Part shown: piece after piece, positions 14,327-23,020 of the stretch
Position numbering within the stretch: the first letter of the stretch is position 1
Layout of the letters: every line of letters begins with the position of its first letter
Assembly (NCBI GenBank): GCA_900547965.1
Contig: URJE01000006.1
Span: 1-36,974, forward strand
Source: an uncultured Eggerthella sp.
Lineage (GTDB): Bacteria; Actinomycetota; Coriobacteriia; Coriobacteriales; Eggerthellaceae
Direction of reading: 5' to 3'
DNA length: 36,974 bases
Notes under the pieces: generated by a model
Seen by the model: the letters and a program-made list of their open reading frames with translations, nothing else
Told to the model about the DNA's origin: nothing
Database searches by the model: none
Program-made: the position numbers and the translations under genes

Positions 14327-16897
14327 ATGTCCTTCGACAAGTTTACCGACAAGGCCAGGAAGGTACTGGTGCTTGCCCAGGAAGAGGCTCGTGCGCTGCA
14401 TCAGCCTTATGTGGGTACTGAGCATGTCCTTTTGGCTTTGCTGAAGGAAAAAGAAGGCTTAGCCGCCCAGGCGCTTGACCATTTGGGCGTTACCTATGAA
14501 GCTGCCCTGAAATGCGTGCAGCAATTGATTAAGGGCGATGCGTCTACCGACGTTTCGGGCCATTTGAGCTTTACCCCGCGCGTAAAGCGCGTATTGGAAA
14601 ACTCATTGCGTGAAGCCATGCAGATGGGTAAGAGCTATATCTCTACCGAACATCTGCTGCTGGGCATCGTCCGCGAGGGCGAAGGCACAGCAATAGACGT
14701 ATTGCGCAACCTTGGAGTGGAAGGCGATGCCATTCGCTCTTCTTTGAACGATATGGTGGGTCAGTCTGCGGTGTTCGCAGGCGCTACTAATTTCGACCCC
14801 AATGCGAGTGCTTCCGACAGCATGCTGAAGGAATTCGGCGTCGACCTTACCAAAAAGGCGAAGGATGGCAAGCTTGACCCCGTAATTGGGCGCGCCGGCG
14901 AAATCGAGCGTGTGATGCAGATCCTTTCGCGCCGCCAGAAGAACAACCCGCTGCTTATCGGTGAACCCGGCGTGGGCAAAACCGCTATCGCCGAAGGCCT
15001 TGCTCAGCTTATCGTTGCCGATCAGGTGCCCGATATCATTCGCAATATGCGCATTGTCACGCTTGATGTATCTGCTTTAGTTGCAGGCTCCAAGTACCGT
15101 GGTGAATTCGAAGAGCGCTTGAAGAAGTGCATCAAGGAAGTTGAGCAGGCGGGCGATATCATCCTGTTCATCGACGAGTTGCATACCCTTATCGGCGCTG
15201 GTGCCGCTGAAGGCTCTATCGATGCGGCTGCCATTTTGAAGCCGCCCCTGTCGCGCGGCGAGATTCAGATCATTGGCGCTACCACGCTCGACGAGTATCG
15301 CAAGCATCTGGAAAAGGATTCAGCTTTCGAGCGTCGCTTCCAGACGGTAATGGTGAAGGAGCCCAGCGAAGAACAGGCTGTGCGCATTCTCGAAGGCTTG
15401 CGCGATCGCTACGAGGCGCATCATCACGTGCATTTCACCGACGATGCATTGCGCGCCGCGGTAAGCCTTTCCGACCGCTACATCCAGGATCGTTTCCTCC
15501 CCGATAAGGCCATTGATGTTTTGGATGAGGCTGGCGCCCGCATGCGCATTCGCAACATGGTCCTGCCCGAAGAGGTGCAGAAGATCGCCGATGAACTGCG
15601 CAGCGTCCGTACTCAGAAGGATGATGCCATCGCCAAGCAGGACTTCAAGCGCGCAGATATCCTGCACGAAAAGGAAGTAGAGCTTGTTGCCAAGCGCGAT
15701 GAAGCGCGCAAGGCATGGGAAGAAAAGAACAGCAACACGATTAACGAGGTTGCGGTAGAAGACGTTGCCGATGTGGTTTCCATGACCACCGGCGTGCCCG
15801 TTTCCAATCTCACCGAGGCGGAAACCGAAAAGCTGCTCCGTATGGAGCAGGTGCTCCATGAGCGCGTTATCGGTCAAGATGAAGCGGTTACGGCTCTTTC
15901 GAAGGCTATCCGTCGTTCACGTTCGGGCCTGAAAGACCCGAAACGTCCTGGTGGATCGTTTATTTTCCTCGGTCCTTCGGGCGTGGGCAAAACCGAGCTT
16001 TCCAAGGCTTTGGCGGAATTCCTCTTCAACTCCGAAGATGCGCTTATCTCTTTCGATATGTCCGAGTACATGGAAAAGCACTCGGTGTCTCGTCTGGTTG
16101 GCTCGCCTCCGGGCTATGTGGGTTACGACGAGGGCGGTCAGCTTACCACGGCAGTGCGTCAGCGCCCCTATTCGGTTGTGCTGTTCGATGAAATCGAGAA
16201 GGCGCACCCCGATGTGTTCAATATCTTGCTTCAGATCTTGGAGGAAGGACGCCTCACCGATTCGCAGGGTCGCGTCGTTGATTTCCGTAACACGGTTATC
16301 ATCATGACCTCCAACGTCGGTGCGCGCGAAATCACGGCTACCACCCCCTTGGGCTTCACTTCAAGCGCCAATGGCGGCATGGACGACAAGGAAATGAAGC
16401 AGCGCGTGATGGGCGAAGTTAAGAAGCTCTTCCGTCCTGAGTTCCTGAACCGTATCGATGAGATCATCGTCTTCAAGAGCCTTACCGAAGAAGAGATTGT
16501 GAAGATCGTCGATCTTATGATTGCCGATTTGCGCGAGCGTCTTATCGAACAGAACATGACCATCAACCTGACGCCCGAAGCGAGCCGCTTTGTTGCCAAG
16601 GAAGGCACCGACCTTTCCTTTGGTGCTCGTCCGTTGCGTCGTGCCATCCAGCGTCTTATCGAGGATCCGCTTTCCGAGCAGCTTCTTGAGGGTCGTTGGA
16701 GCAGCGGCTCGGTTATCGATGTCGATGTGGAAGACGGCAAGCTCGTGTTCAACGCAGGTACTGGCTCTATCCCGGCACCGCGCAAGCGTGATACCATAGC
16801 TGCCGAGGCTGAATTGCTTCTTGCCGGCTATGATCTTGGTCACGCAGGTATTTCCTCGCGTGGCGGCTCTTCTGCAGGAGGCCAGGCAGCCGACTGA
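14327..16897 (+). CDS. clpC: ATP-dependent Clp protease ATP-binding subunit ClpC
   Basis: An 856-residue AAA+ unfoldase that feeds damaged or tagged proteins into ClpP. Domains in order are a double N-domain repeat (residues 1-145, with YVGTEHVLLALL and YISTEHLLLGIV), AAA1 with Walker A GEPGVGKT at 212-219 and FIDELHTLIGAGAAEG, and a middle region near 410-470. That region holds a UVR-like segment (AIAKQDFKRADILHEKEVELV), which marks ClpC rather than ClpA or ClpB. AAA2 has Walker A GPSGVGKT at 549-556 and the pore loop GSPPGYVGYDEGG. The last 40 residues are a Gly/Ser/Ala-rich tail. HrcA/CIRCE control is predicted. The ispD gene follows 57 bp later, across a hairpin-forming spacer. Confidence 0.95.
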   Translation: MSFDKFTDKARKVLVLAQEEARALHQPYVGTEHVLLALLKEKEGLAAQALDHLGVTYEAALKCVQQLIKGDASTDVSGHLSFTPRVKRVLENSLREAMQMGKSYISTEHLLLGIVREGEGTAIDVLRNLGVEGDAIRSSLNDMVGQSAVFAGATNFDPNASASDSMLKEFGVDLTKKAKDGKLDPVIGRAGEIERVMQILSRRQKNNPLLIGEPGVGKTAIAEGLAQLIVADQVPDIIRNMRIVTLDVSALVAGSKYRGEFEERLKKCIKEVEQAGDIILFIDELHTLIGAGAAEGSIDAAAILKPPLSRGEIQIIGATTLDEYRKHLEKDSAFERRFQTVMVKEPSEEQAVRILEGLRDRYEAHHHVHFTDDALRAAVSLSDRYIQDRFLPDKAIDVLDEAGARMRIRNMVLPEEVQKIADELRSVRTQKDDAIAKQDFKRADILHEKEVELVAKRDEARKAWEEKNSNTINEVAVEDVADVVSMTTGVPVSNLTEAETEKLLRMEQVLHERVIGQDEAVTALSKAIRRSRSGLKDPKRPGGSFIFLGPSGVGKTELSKALAEFLFNSEDALISFDMSEYMEKHSVSRLVGSPPGYVGYDEGGQLTTAVRQRPYSVVLFDEIEKAHPDVFNILLQILEEGRLTDSQGRVVDFRNTVIIMTSNVGAREITATTPLGFTSSANGGMDDKEMKQRVMGEVKKLFRPEFLNRIDEIIVFKSLTEEEIVKIVDLMIADLRERLIEQNMTINLTPEASRFVAKEGTDLSFGARPLRRAIQRLIEDPLSEQLLEGRWSSGSVIDVDVEDGKLVFNAGTGSIPAPRKRDTIAAEAELLLAGYDLGHAGISSRGGSSAGGQAAD

Positions 16898-16954
16898 GCC
16901 TGAAGTGCACCAGCGCTGCGGCTCTGCATCCGCACCAGGTGTACAGGAGCTACC

Positions 16955-17803
16955 ATGACTGAAAAGACCATCGATCCGATTTTTGCCCCTTCCGTGCTCG
17001 AGCACGCCATGGCTATGTTCGATGATGTCCATTTCGATGCCCTCAAGGCGGAACCCCGCCTTGAGGGTGTCGTTGATAAGAACCCCAAAACCGCTGCAAT
17101 TATCTTGGCTGGCGGCAGCGGCGAGCGTTTCGGCCACGAAGGTGGCAAACAGCTCGTGGAAATTGCCGGCAAGCCCATTCTTACCCGCTCTGCCGAAGTG
17201 TTCGACGCCGTGGGCGATGTGGGCCTTATCGTTATCGTGTGCCCCGAAGAGCGCATGAGCGAATATCTTTCCAAGGCAATCGATCCGTTCCCCTTTGTGA
17301 CGCCTATCGTTATGGCACCTGCCGGGTCGATTCGCCAAGAATCTGCTTTTTCTGGCCTTGAGCTGGTCCCCGAGGAATACGAGTTCGTTATGCTCCACGA
17401 CGGCGCAAGGCCTCTTATCACCAAAGAGCTTATCGAGCACACCATCAGCACGCTGAAAGGCAATATCGATTGCGACGGCGCGTTGGTGGGGCACCCCTCC
17501 ATCGACACGTTGAAGGTCGTTGAAAACGGGGTAGTGGTTGGCACACCCGACCGCTCGGTATTCTGGAACGCCCAAACCCCTCAGGTTTTCCGCGCTGGTA
17601 TTTATCGCCGCGCCCATGCCTCGGCTCTCTCCGATGGGTTTGTAGGCACGGACGATTCTTCGCTTATCGAGCGTTTGGGCGGCCGTGTGCTCATGGTCGA
17701 GGGAAAGCGAGACAACATCAAGCTCACCGTCCCTGAAGACTACCTGATTATGTCTGCAGCAATTCGCGCGGCAATCGAAGACCGCCGAGAGGAGCAACTC
17801 TAA
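16955..17803 (+). CDS. ispD: 2-C-methyl-D-erythritol 4-phosphate cytidylyltransferase
   Basis: A 282-residue cytoplasmic enzyme of the MEP isoprenoid pathway that joins CTP with methylerythritol phosphate. The nucleotide-binding loop AAIILAGGSGERFGHEGGKQ starts near residue 47. It is followed by HDGARPLI, NAQTPQVFRAG and GTDDSSLIERLG, all standard for IspD. Family members usually begin right at the nucleotide loop, so about 45 residues here are an N-terminal extension of unknown use. AGGAG five bases before this ATG still supports it as the start. A perfect 12-bp inverted repeat lies inside the extension. The ispF gene begins at the base after the stop codon, showing tight coupling. Confidence 0.94.
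   Translation: MTEKTIDPIFAPSVLEHAMAMFDDVHFDALKAEPRLEGVVDKNPKTAAIILAGGSGERFGHEGGKQLVEIAGKPILTRSAEVFDAVGDVGLIVIVCPEERMSEYLSKAIDPFPFVTPIVMAPAGSIRQESAFSGLELVPEEYEFVMLHDGARPLITKELIEHTISTLKGNIDCDGALVGHPSIDTLKVVENGVVVGTPDRSVFWNAQTPQVFRAGIYRRAHASALSDGFVGTDDSSLIERLGGRVLMVEGKRDNIKLTVPEDYLIMSAAIRAAIEDRREEQL
17040..17067. repeat. Perfect 12-bp inverted repeat inside the ispD coding region
   Basis: CCCTCAAGGCGG and CCGCCTTGAGGG around AACC, spanning codons 29-38 of the N-terminal extension. No T-run follows. Such a strong hairpin early in a message could slow translation or act on transcription; no function is known. Confidence 0.6.
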
Positions 17804-18316
17804 GTGACTGAGCAAAACCAAGCTTCATCTGCAGTGCCCATGCGAGTGGGCCTCGGTTACGATGTGCACGCCTTCGCCCCTGATCGCAAGTTGATTTTAG
17901 GTGGCGTGGAGATTCCTCATCATCAGGGGCTTCTTGGCCATTCCGATGCTGATGTACTGGCCCATGCGGTAGCCGATGCGCTTCTTGGTGCCATTCGAGG
18001 TGGCGATATCGGAAAGCTATTTCCCGATACCGATCCCGCTTACAAGGGAGCCGATTCCTTGAAGCTGTTGGCCGCAGTCGCAAATCTTGTGCGCGAGCAG
18101 GGCTTTTCTATCGTTGACATCGATTGCGTAATTGCTGCTCAGGCTCCAAAGCTTTCGCCTTATCGCGATATGATGCGCGAAAAATTGGCAGCTGCCTGCG
18201 GGATCGCGGTAGAAAACCTTGGAGTGAAGGCGACCACCACCGAGCACCTTGGTTTCGAGGGTCGAGAAGAGGGTATTTCCGCTCAGGCTGTGGCGTTGGT
18301 GTGCCGCTGTAGATAG
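17804..18316 (+). CDS. ispF: 2-C-methyl-D-erythritol 2,4-cyclodiphosphate synthase
   Basis: A 170-residue trimeric MEP-pathway enzyme that cyclises the CDP-methylerythritol phosphate made by IspE. The metal-site residues are visible: D20 and H22 in GLGYDVHAF and H54 in LGHSDADVLAH. FPDTDP and the closing KATTTEHLGFEGREEGISAQAV are also family signatures. The start is GTG, immediately after the ispD TAA, with GAGGAG inside the end of ispD as ribosome binding site, so translation is likely coupled. About a dozen extra residues precede the family's usual start. After the stop a GCCCG-TAGAG-CGGGC hairpin without a T-run stands before the cysS promoter. Confidence 0.96.
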   Translation: MTEQNQASSAVPMRVGLGYDVHAFAPDRKLILGGVEIPHHQGLLGHSDADVLAHAVADALLGAIRGGDIGKLFPDTDPAYKGADSLKLLAAVANLVREQGFSIVDIDCVIAAQAPKLSPYRDMMREKLAAACGIAVENLGVKATTTEHLGFEGREEGISAQAVALVCRCR

Positions 18317-18339
18317 CCCGTAGAGCGGGCCCTTCCTAT

Positions 18340-18348
18340 TGGTAGAAT
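18340..18348 (+). promoter_or_regulatory. Extended -10 promoter of cysS
   Basis: TGGTAGAAT is an extended -10 element 43 nt before the cysS ATG, so cysS can be transcribed apart from clpC-ispDF. Confidence 0.5.
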
Positions 18349-18391
18349 TCGCGTGCGGCGGTTGTCGCATATGCTGTTTCGAGGAGATTGC

Positions 18392-19885
18392 ATGATCAAG
18401 ATTTACGATACCAAGGCGCGTGAAAAGCGCCCCTTTGTTCCCGTTGCCGACGGCAAGGTGAATATGTATGTATGCGGCCCCACTGTGTACAACTTTATTC
18501 ATATTGGAAACGCTCGCACGTTTATTTCATTCGACACTATTCGCCGTTATCTTATTTGGCGCGGCTACGAGGTGAAGTTCGTCCAGAACATCACCGACGT
18601 GGACGACAAGATCATCAAGAAGGCAAACGAAGAGGGTCGTAGCGCTTCTGAGGTTGCTGCGGAATACGCTCAAGCGTTTATCGACGATATGCGTGCTGCT
18701 GGCGTAATGGACCCGGATGTTCGCCCTCGTGCCACCGAGGAAATCGGCGAGATGATCGCGTTGGTCGAAAAGCTTATCGAAGGTGGCCATGCCTACGAGG
18801 TGGAGGGCGACGTGTACTTCGCGGTTCGTTCGTACGAAGGCTATGGTCAGCTTTCCGGTCGCAATATCGACGAAATGGAATCGGGCCATCGCGAGCTGCG
18901 TGCGGATGGCCAGGGCTTGGAGGACCGCAAGCGCGATCCTCTTGATTTTGCCCTATGGAAGGCCGCCAAGCCAGGAGAGCCTTCGTGGGATTCCCCTTGG
19001 GGCAAGGGTCGTCCCGGCTGGCATATCGAGTGCTCGGCTATGTCGAAGAAGTACCTGGGTCTCCCGTTTGATATCCACGGCGGTGGAGCAGACTTGGCGT
19101 TCCCTCACCATGAAAACGAGCGCGCCCAGTCGGAAGCCGCTTTCGGTTGCACGTTCTCCAACTACTGGATGCATGGCGGCATGCTCCAGATCAACCATGA
19201 AAAGATGTCCAAATCGCTGGGTAACTTCCTGTTGCTGCGCGATGTGCTCAAAACCACCGATGCCCGTGTGCTGCGCATGTTGATGCTGCAAACGCACTAT
19301 CGAAGCCCGCTCGATTTTTCCGACGAGCGTTTGGGTGAATCGGAGGCAATGTTTACCCGTCTTACCAATTTCGTCAAGAACACCGCATGGCTGTGCGCCA
19401 ATGCTGAAGGCGAAACCATGGCCGACCTCGCTGCCTATCAAAAAGCGCTCGACGACATGTGCGATTCGTTTATCGAGGCAATGGATGACGACTTCAATAC
19501 GGCGGGTGCTTTGGGCGCCATCTGCTCGTTTGTGCGTGAAGCGAACACGATCCTCGCTGAAGCCGCGGTAAGCAGCGAGGATGCTGCTGCTGTGCTTGCC
19601 GGAGCCGATGCGGTGTGCGACCTGCTTGGTGTTCTCGGCGTTGATCTCAACGCTTCCGAAGACAAGGCGTGCGATTCGTCGAACGAGGTTGTGGCTTTGG
19701 CTGTCGAACTTGCTGGATTTACGGGATGCGACGCCGAGGGGGCTATCGAAGCGCTGCTGGCACGTCGTGCTGAAGCCCGCAAGGAAAAGAACTTTGCCCT
19801 TGCCGATGCAGTACGCGATCGTTTGGGCGATCTGGGCTTTGTGGTTGAAGACACGCCGCAGGGCGCACGTGTGAGCCGCGCATAG
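18392..19885 (+). CDS. cysS: Cysteinyl-tRNA synthetase
   Basis: A 497-residue class I synthetase that charges tRNA-Cys. Zinc ligands are Cys28 in YVCGPTVYN and the Cys of HIECSAMSKKYLG, with His in FPHHENERAQSE. The HIGH-type motif reads HIGN at residues 37-40, and KMSKS is at 271-275. The C-terminal helical DALR domain and tail end in a segment (RAEARKEKNFALADAVRDRL) common to CysRS. I chose the ATG at 18392, behind GAGGAG, over an in-frame ATG further upstream, because the family's usual start (KIYDTKAREKRPF) follows directly. Placement after ispDF is common in Gram-positive bacteria. A strong terminator follows. Confidence 0.96.
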   Translation: MIKIYDTKAREKRPFVPVADGKVNMYVCGPTVYNFIHIGNARTFISFDTIRRYLIWRGYEVKFVQNITDVDDKIIKKANEEGRSASEVAAEYAQAFIDDMRAAGVMDPDVRPRATEEIGEMIALVEKLIEGGHAYEVEGDVYFAVRSYEGYGQLSGRNIDEMESGHRELRADGQGLEDRKRDPLDFALWKAAKPGEPSWDSPWGKGRPGWHIECSAMSKKYLGLPFDIHGGGADLAFPHHENERAQSEAAFGCTFSNYWMHGGMLQINHEKMSKSLGNFLLLRDVLKTTDARVLRMLMLQTHYRSPLDFSDERLGESEAMFTRLTNFVKNTAWLCANAEGETMADLAAYQKALDDMCDSFIEAMDDDFNTAGALGAICSFVREANTILAEAAVSSEDAAAVLAGADAVCDLLGVLGVDLNASEDKACDSSNEVVALAVELAGFTGCDAEGAIEALLARRAEARKEKNFALADAVRDRLGDLGFVVEDTPQGARVSRA

Positions 19886-19893
19886 CAAGATAC

Positions 19894-19920
19894 AACGGGG
19901 GCCTTGTGCCCCCGTTTGCT
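19894..19920 (+). terminator. Terminator after cysS
   Basis: AACGGGGGC-CTTGT-GCCCCCGTT, then TGCTTTG. The T-run is modest but the stem is strong. Confidence 0.8.
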
Positions 19921-20084
19921 TTGTTCTGTAGCACGTTTGCGGAAGGTATTGCGCTTGTGGCAGCTGGCTTCTGCCTTCGTGATAAAACCTTGTTAGAACG
20001 TGTTCATTTTTTGGAGCGAATTATGCAACGCGGCGTAATCGTGTATGGTGTGGAAGACTGCGGAAAACTGGAAGGGGATTGCTC

Positions 20085-20753
20085 ATGATAAGGCGGAACC
20101 AGTATGTGTCTGTTCATGAAACAAGGGCTCAGGTGACGCGCGAAAAGCTTTTGAAGGCTGCTATCAAGCTCGTGAACCGCGATGGCATGAAGCAGCTTAC
20201 CGTTCGCAATATCTGCGATGAGGCCGGGCTTTCAACAGGCAGTTTCTACAACCTGTTCAGTGGCAAGGAAGACCTTATTTCCTACTACTTGAAGTATGCC
20301 TTTGCCCCCTATCGCGAAAAGGCCCTCGAAAGCAGCGATGAGCATGGTCCTGTTGAGCGTGTCCTTCTTCTGTACCGTGCCTATGTTGAGTACTGCAAGG
20401 ATATGGGTCTCGAGTTCGTTTCTGGCCTGTACGCTTCTAATCACAATCCATTCTTTGATTTTATGCACCGTGATGTTGAAGACGATTTCATCATCGTTTC
20501 GGTCCGCAGCTATCTTGAAGAAGCTATCGAGCAGGGCATTGTGCGCAGCGATGTTGATCTTGACGAAGCCATGCTTCGCATTGCTGCTGCGTCAACGGGC
20601 TTGCTGTTCTATTGGTGCGTGTTCGAGGGCAATATCGACATTGAATATGAAGTTGATGAAGCCATCAAAACCTATTTGCTTTCTATTGCCGTAGATCCAA
20701 ACATGGAGCTCACTATTGAACCCCTGGAGTCGAAGGGCTGCTTTTTGAAGTAA
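20085..20753 (+). CDS. TetR/AcrR-family transcriptional regulator
   Basis: A 222-residue regulator. The N-terminal TetR DNA-binding domain covers about residues 13-62, with TREKLLKAAIKLVNRDGMKQLTVRNICDEAGLSTGSFYNLF containing the helix-turn-helix, and SGKEDLISYYL following. The C-terminal part, which in this family binds a small ligand and dimerises, has no recognisable specificity. The ATG was chosen over an upstream in-frame TTG because AAGGGGA precedes it with good spacing. It is a lone gene: cysS ends about 200 bp upstream behind a terminator, and its own terminator follows, so its target is not suggested by context. The 200 bp before it show no other gene. Confidence 0.88.
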   Translation: MIRRNQYVSVHETRAQVTREKLLKAAIKLVNRDGMKQLTVRNICDEAGLSTGSFYNLFSGKEDLISYYLKYAFAPYREKALESSDEHGPVERVLLLYRAYVEYCKDMGLEFVSGLYASNHNPFFDFMHRDVEDDFIIVSVRSYLEEAIEQGIVRSDVDLDEAMLRIAAASTGLLFYWCVFEGNIDIEYEVDEAIKTYLLSIAVDPNMELTIEPLESKGCFLK

Positions 20754-20832
20754 AAGCCTTTGCTTGGTGCTTTCAGCTGTTGCTCCGATTGCATGGGGTA
20801 TTTCCGAAAGCGTGCAATAAGAGTGCATGAGC

Positions 20833-20872
20833 CGCCTCCCGTTTCTTGTGGCAGGAAACGGGAGGCGTTTTT
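20833..20872 (+). terminator. Terminator after the TetR gene
   Basis: CGCCTCCCGTTTC and GAAACGGGAGGCG form a perfect 13-bp stem around nine bases, then TTTTT. The 13-base right arm also occurs exactly at 32642-32654 in the long inverted repeat. Confidence 0.88.
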
Positions 20873-21105
20873 GTACACGATGGGTGTCGGGCTGTGTCGT
20901 TGAGTTGCGCAAAAGGGCCATACGTATGGCTTGAGGTATCGTAAATGATTATTAACATTTGCAATTCATTTGCTTTGAACTGGCGATTTAGTTCTATTGG
21001 ATACTGTTCGAGAGCATGTGAACGTGTTATCCTTGAACCATCAGAAGCAGGCATGCACCGTAGGTGTGCGAGGGGCTTGCTGCAACACTTCAAGGAGGGG
21101 TAACG
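20873..21105 (+). promoter_or_regulatory. Upstream region of the UspA gene
   Basis: Together with the TetR terminator this makes a gene-free gap of about 350 bp. A TTGAAC at 20975 and GATACT at 21000 could form a promoter with a long 19-bp spacer. An AT-rich stretch, with two similar ATTTGCAATT/CATTTGCTTT pieces, lies just upstream and might bind a regulator. No operator can be named. Confidence 0.3.
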
Positions 21106-21582
21106 ATGGTTTTCGAAAACGTTGTCGTTGCATATGATGGATCCGACCAGGCTCTTGCTGCTGTGAAGAAGGCTGCTGAAATTGTTGGTGGCGAAGAGGC
21201 TGCAAAGCTTCATGTGGTATTTGTAACCACGCATCCCAATGCCCAGCTTCCCGCAAACTTCAACAGCGCTTCGTTTGACCCTCAGCAGTACCTGCTTTCC
21301 GTTGAAGACATCATGGCGCTTTACAACAAGACCATTGATGAGGAAACCGAAAAGGTTAAGGAAGGCATTGGCGATGCGCTCGATTCCTTGGGCGATAAGG
21401 CAACCATCGAGGTGATTCCTGGCTACACGCCGGCAGCTGATATTCTTGGCTATGCTGAAAAAGTTAAGGCCGACCTTATCGTGATGGGCTCTCGTGGCCT
21501 TGGCGCAATTCGCGGCGTTCTTGGTTCGGTTTCCTACGCTGTTCTGCGTGAAGCGCCGATGCCCGTATTGGTAATCAAATAA
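21106..21582 (+). CDS. Universal stress protein (UspA family)
   Basis: A 158-residue Usp-domain protein, a cytoplasmic dimer made under growth arrest or stress; many members bind ATP. The fold is marked by ENVVVAYDGSDQALAAVKKA at the start and by the nucleotide loop VMGSRGLGAIRGVLGSVS near the end, followed by LREAPMPVLVIK. The loop has one residue less between its second Gly and the GS pair than the classic G-x2-G-x9-G(S/T) pattern, which still fits ATP-binding relatives but leaves binding unproven. AAGGAGGGG precedes the ATG; an upstream in-frame extension is not Usp-like. It is monocistronic, ending before a strong terminator. Confidence 0.92.
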   Translation: MVFENVVVAYDGSDQALAAVKKAAEIVGGEEAAKLHVVFVTTHPNAQLPANFNSASFDPQQYLLSVEDIMALYNKTIDEETEKVKEGIGDALDSLGDKATIEVIPGYTPAADILGYAEKVKADLIVMGSRGLGAIRGVLGSVSYAVLREAPMPVLVIK

Positions 21583-21666
21583 ATCAGAGAGGGAAGAAGG
21601 CTTGCTCTGGTAGTGGGCCTTTTCTCCGGTACCGCAAAGCCCCGAAATGGGGGTAGCGGTTGCTTT

Positions 21667-21704
21667 AAAGAGGCTGGATGCGCAAAAGCATGTCCAGCCT
21701 CTTT
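21667..21704. terminator. Terminator between the UspA gene and hemH
   Basis: A perfect 12-bp stem, AAAGAGGCTGGA with TCCAGCCTCTTT, around 14 bases. T residues flank both sides, so it can serve both convergent genes. Confidence 0.8.
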
Positions 21705-21778
21705 GCTTATAAGTGAGGGTTCGGCTTTCGGATGCGTTTCGCTCTTTGGGCTGAATGTTCCAATGATCTCACTTGGCG

Positions 21779-22783
21779 CTAAATCGAGTTTGTTGCCCTC
21801 TTCACCACATCGAACAGAAGGTCGATATGGTCTTCGCGGTGGTTTAGGCAAGGTATATAGGTGGCATCCGAGATAACGCCGTTTTGATCGCATAGGCCAC
21901 AGAAGTAATCGTGCGCTACCGACTTGATGTCGTAGAGCGATTCCAAGCAGTCGGAAGCGAAGCCGGGCGTTACAAGAGCTATCCGCGAAACTCCTTCAGC
22001 AGCCCATTGGGAAAGTTGAGTTTTAGGGTGGGGTGTAACCCACGCACGCGAATCCTCGAAGCGCGAGTGGTAGGCAATGGCCCAGTCGGATCGAGGTATT
22101 CCAAGCAGCTCCATTGCCTGATGCGCACTGGCTTTGATCTGCTCCACATAGGTATCGCCCGCTTCGATGTCCGCAAGGGGGATAGAGTGGAACGAAAGAA
22201 GGAGCTTGCTGCCCGGGCGGTATTCCCATGCATCGCTTATGGAAGCAGCGATTGCCTGCGCGTATAAGGGGTTATCGCTGTAGCCTTCGACAATCGCCTT
22301 AAGCGATAGATTGGGATGCTTGCCAATCTGATCCTGTATAGCTTCCTTGCACGTTTTAACGGTGCTGAAGGCGGTTTGAGGGAACAGAGGCAGTGCAACA
22401 ATTTTGTTGCATCCAGCAGCTTCGAGCTTTTGCAACGCATGGTTTATCGAAGGATTGCCATAGCGCATGCCAACCTCGCACAGGGCATTGATGCCTGCCT
22501 CGGCAAGGCGTTCGTTCAGTGCATCGCGTTGAGCGTACGATTCAACCACAAGCGGGGCACCGTTGGGTGTCCATATCTGTTGGTAGCGCGGCGCTGTTTT
22601 CTTCGGCCTGGTTCGGGCAATGAAGAGACGCAGAGTGGGTTGCCAGATAGCTGGCGGAACTTTGATGATGTTTCGGTCGGAAAGAAATTCGATCAGATAC
22701 GGGCGAATGTCCTGCGGCTCGGGGGAGTCGGGGGAGCCCGTATTCATGAGAACGATGCCTGTCTTTTCTTTCTTGAAAACCAT
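21779..22783 (-). CDS. hemH: Ferrochelatase (HemH/CpfC type)
   Basis: A 334-residue enzyme that inserts ferrous iron into a porphyrin, the last or next-to-last step of heme formation. Family marks are GIVLMNTGSPDSPEP at the start, the catalytic-His segment LLSFHSIPLADIEAGDTY, and the Glu of PGFASDCLESLYDI. The chain ends with CGLC and YIPCLNHREDHI; Cys near this end hold a [2Fe-2S] cluster in some ferrochelatases, but I cannot confirm that here. I use the ATG beginning MVFKKEKTG because a -10 box stands seven bases before it and the upstream codons lack family character. No other heme genes are adjacent. In actinobacteria the substrate is usually coproporphyrin III. Confidence 0.93.
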   Translation of the reverse strand: MVFKKEKTGIVLMNTGSPDSPEPQDIRPYLIEFLSDRNIIKVPPAIWQPTLRLFIARTRPKKTAPRYQQIWTPNGAPLVVESYAQRDALNERLAEAGINALCEVGMRYGNPSINHALQKLEAAGCNKIVALPLFPQTAFSTVKTCKEAIQDQIGKHPNLSLKAIVEGYSDNPLYAQAIAASISDAWEYRPGSKLLLSFHSIPLADIEAGDTYVEQIKASAHQAMELLGIPRSDWAIAYHSRFEDSRAWVTPHPKTQLSQWAAEGVSRIALVTPGFASDCLESLYDIKSVAHDYFCGLCDQNGVISDATYIPCLNHREDHIDLLFDVVKRATNSI

Positions 22784-22790
22784 GATTGCG

Positions 22791-22799
22791 ACTATAGCA
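22791..22799 (-). promoter_or_regulatory. Extended -10 promoter of hemH, leaderless layout
   Basis: On the minus strand TGCTATAGT is an extended -10 element whose hexamer ends seven bases before the ATG. There is no room for a Shine-Dalgarno, so a leaderless message is predicted. Confidence 0.55.
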
Positions 22800-22963
22800 A
22801 AAGTATGGGCTAAAAACGATTTACGGTGCGGGGGATGCACTGTTTTTGCGGCGAAGCGCGGCGCCAGCGGCGTCCCGAACGTATCGCAAGCTGAATCATG
22901 CTGTGCTCTTGGAGATATGTTTCAATGCTGGCTTGGGCGCAGCGGGCGAAGCGGAAATGCAGA

Positions 22964-22969
22964 TATACT
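22964..22969 (+). promoter_or_regulatory. Candidate -10 box of the ABC-F gene
   Basis: TATACT stands 51 nt before the start codon. No convincing -35 is visible, so this is a weak call. Confidence 0.35.
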
Positions 22970-23020
22970 CATAAGGTGGCTTTCCGATAGGGGGAGGCGT
23001 GAACAAAGGAGCAACGGGCG

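Noticed and set aside
16361..17821. A 486-codon minus-strand open frame across the end of clpC and ispD
   Set aside because: It spans two unrelated real genes on the other strand and their spacer, so it is a GC-driven shadow.
19906..20088. A 60-codon plus-strand frame between cysS and the TetR gene
   Set aside because: It begins inside the cysS terminator and has no ribosome binding site or protein character.
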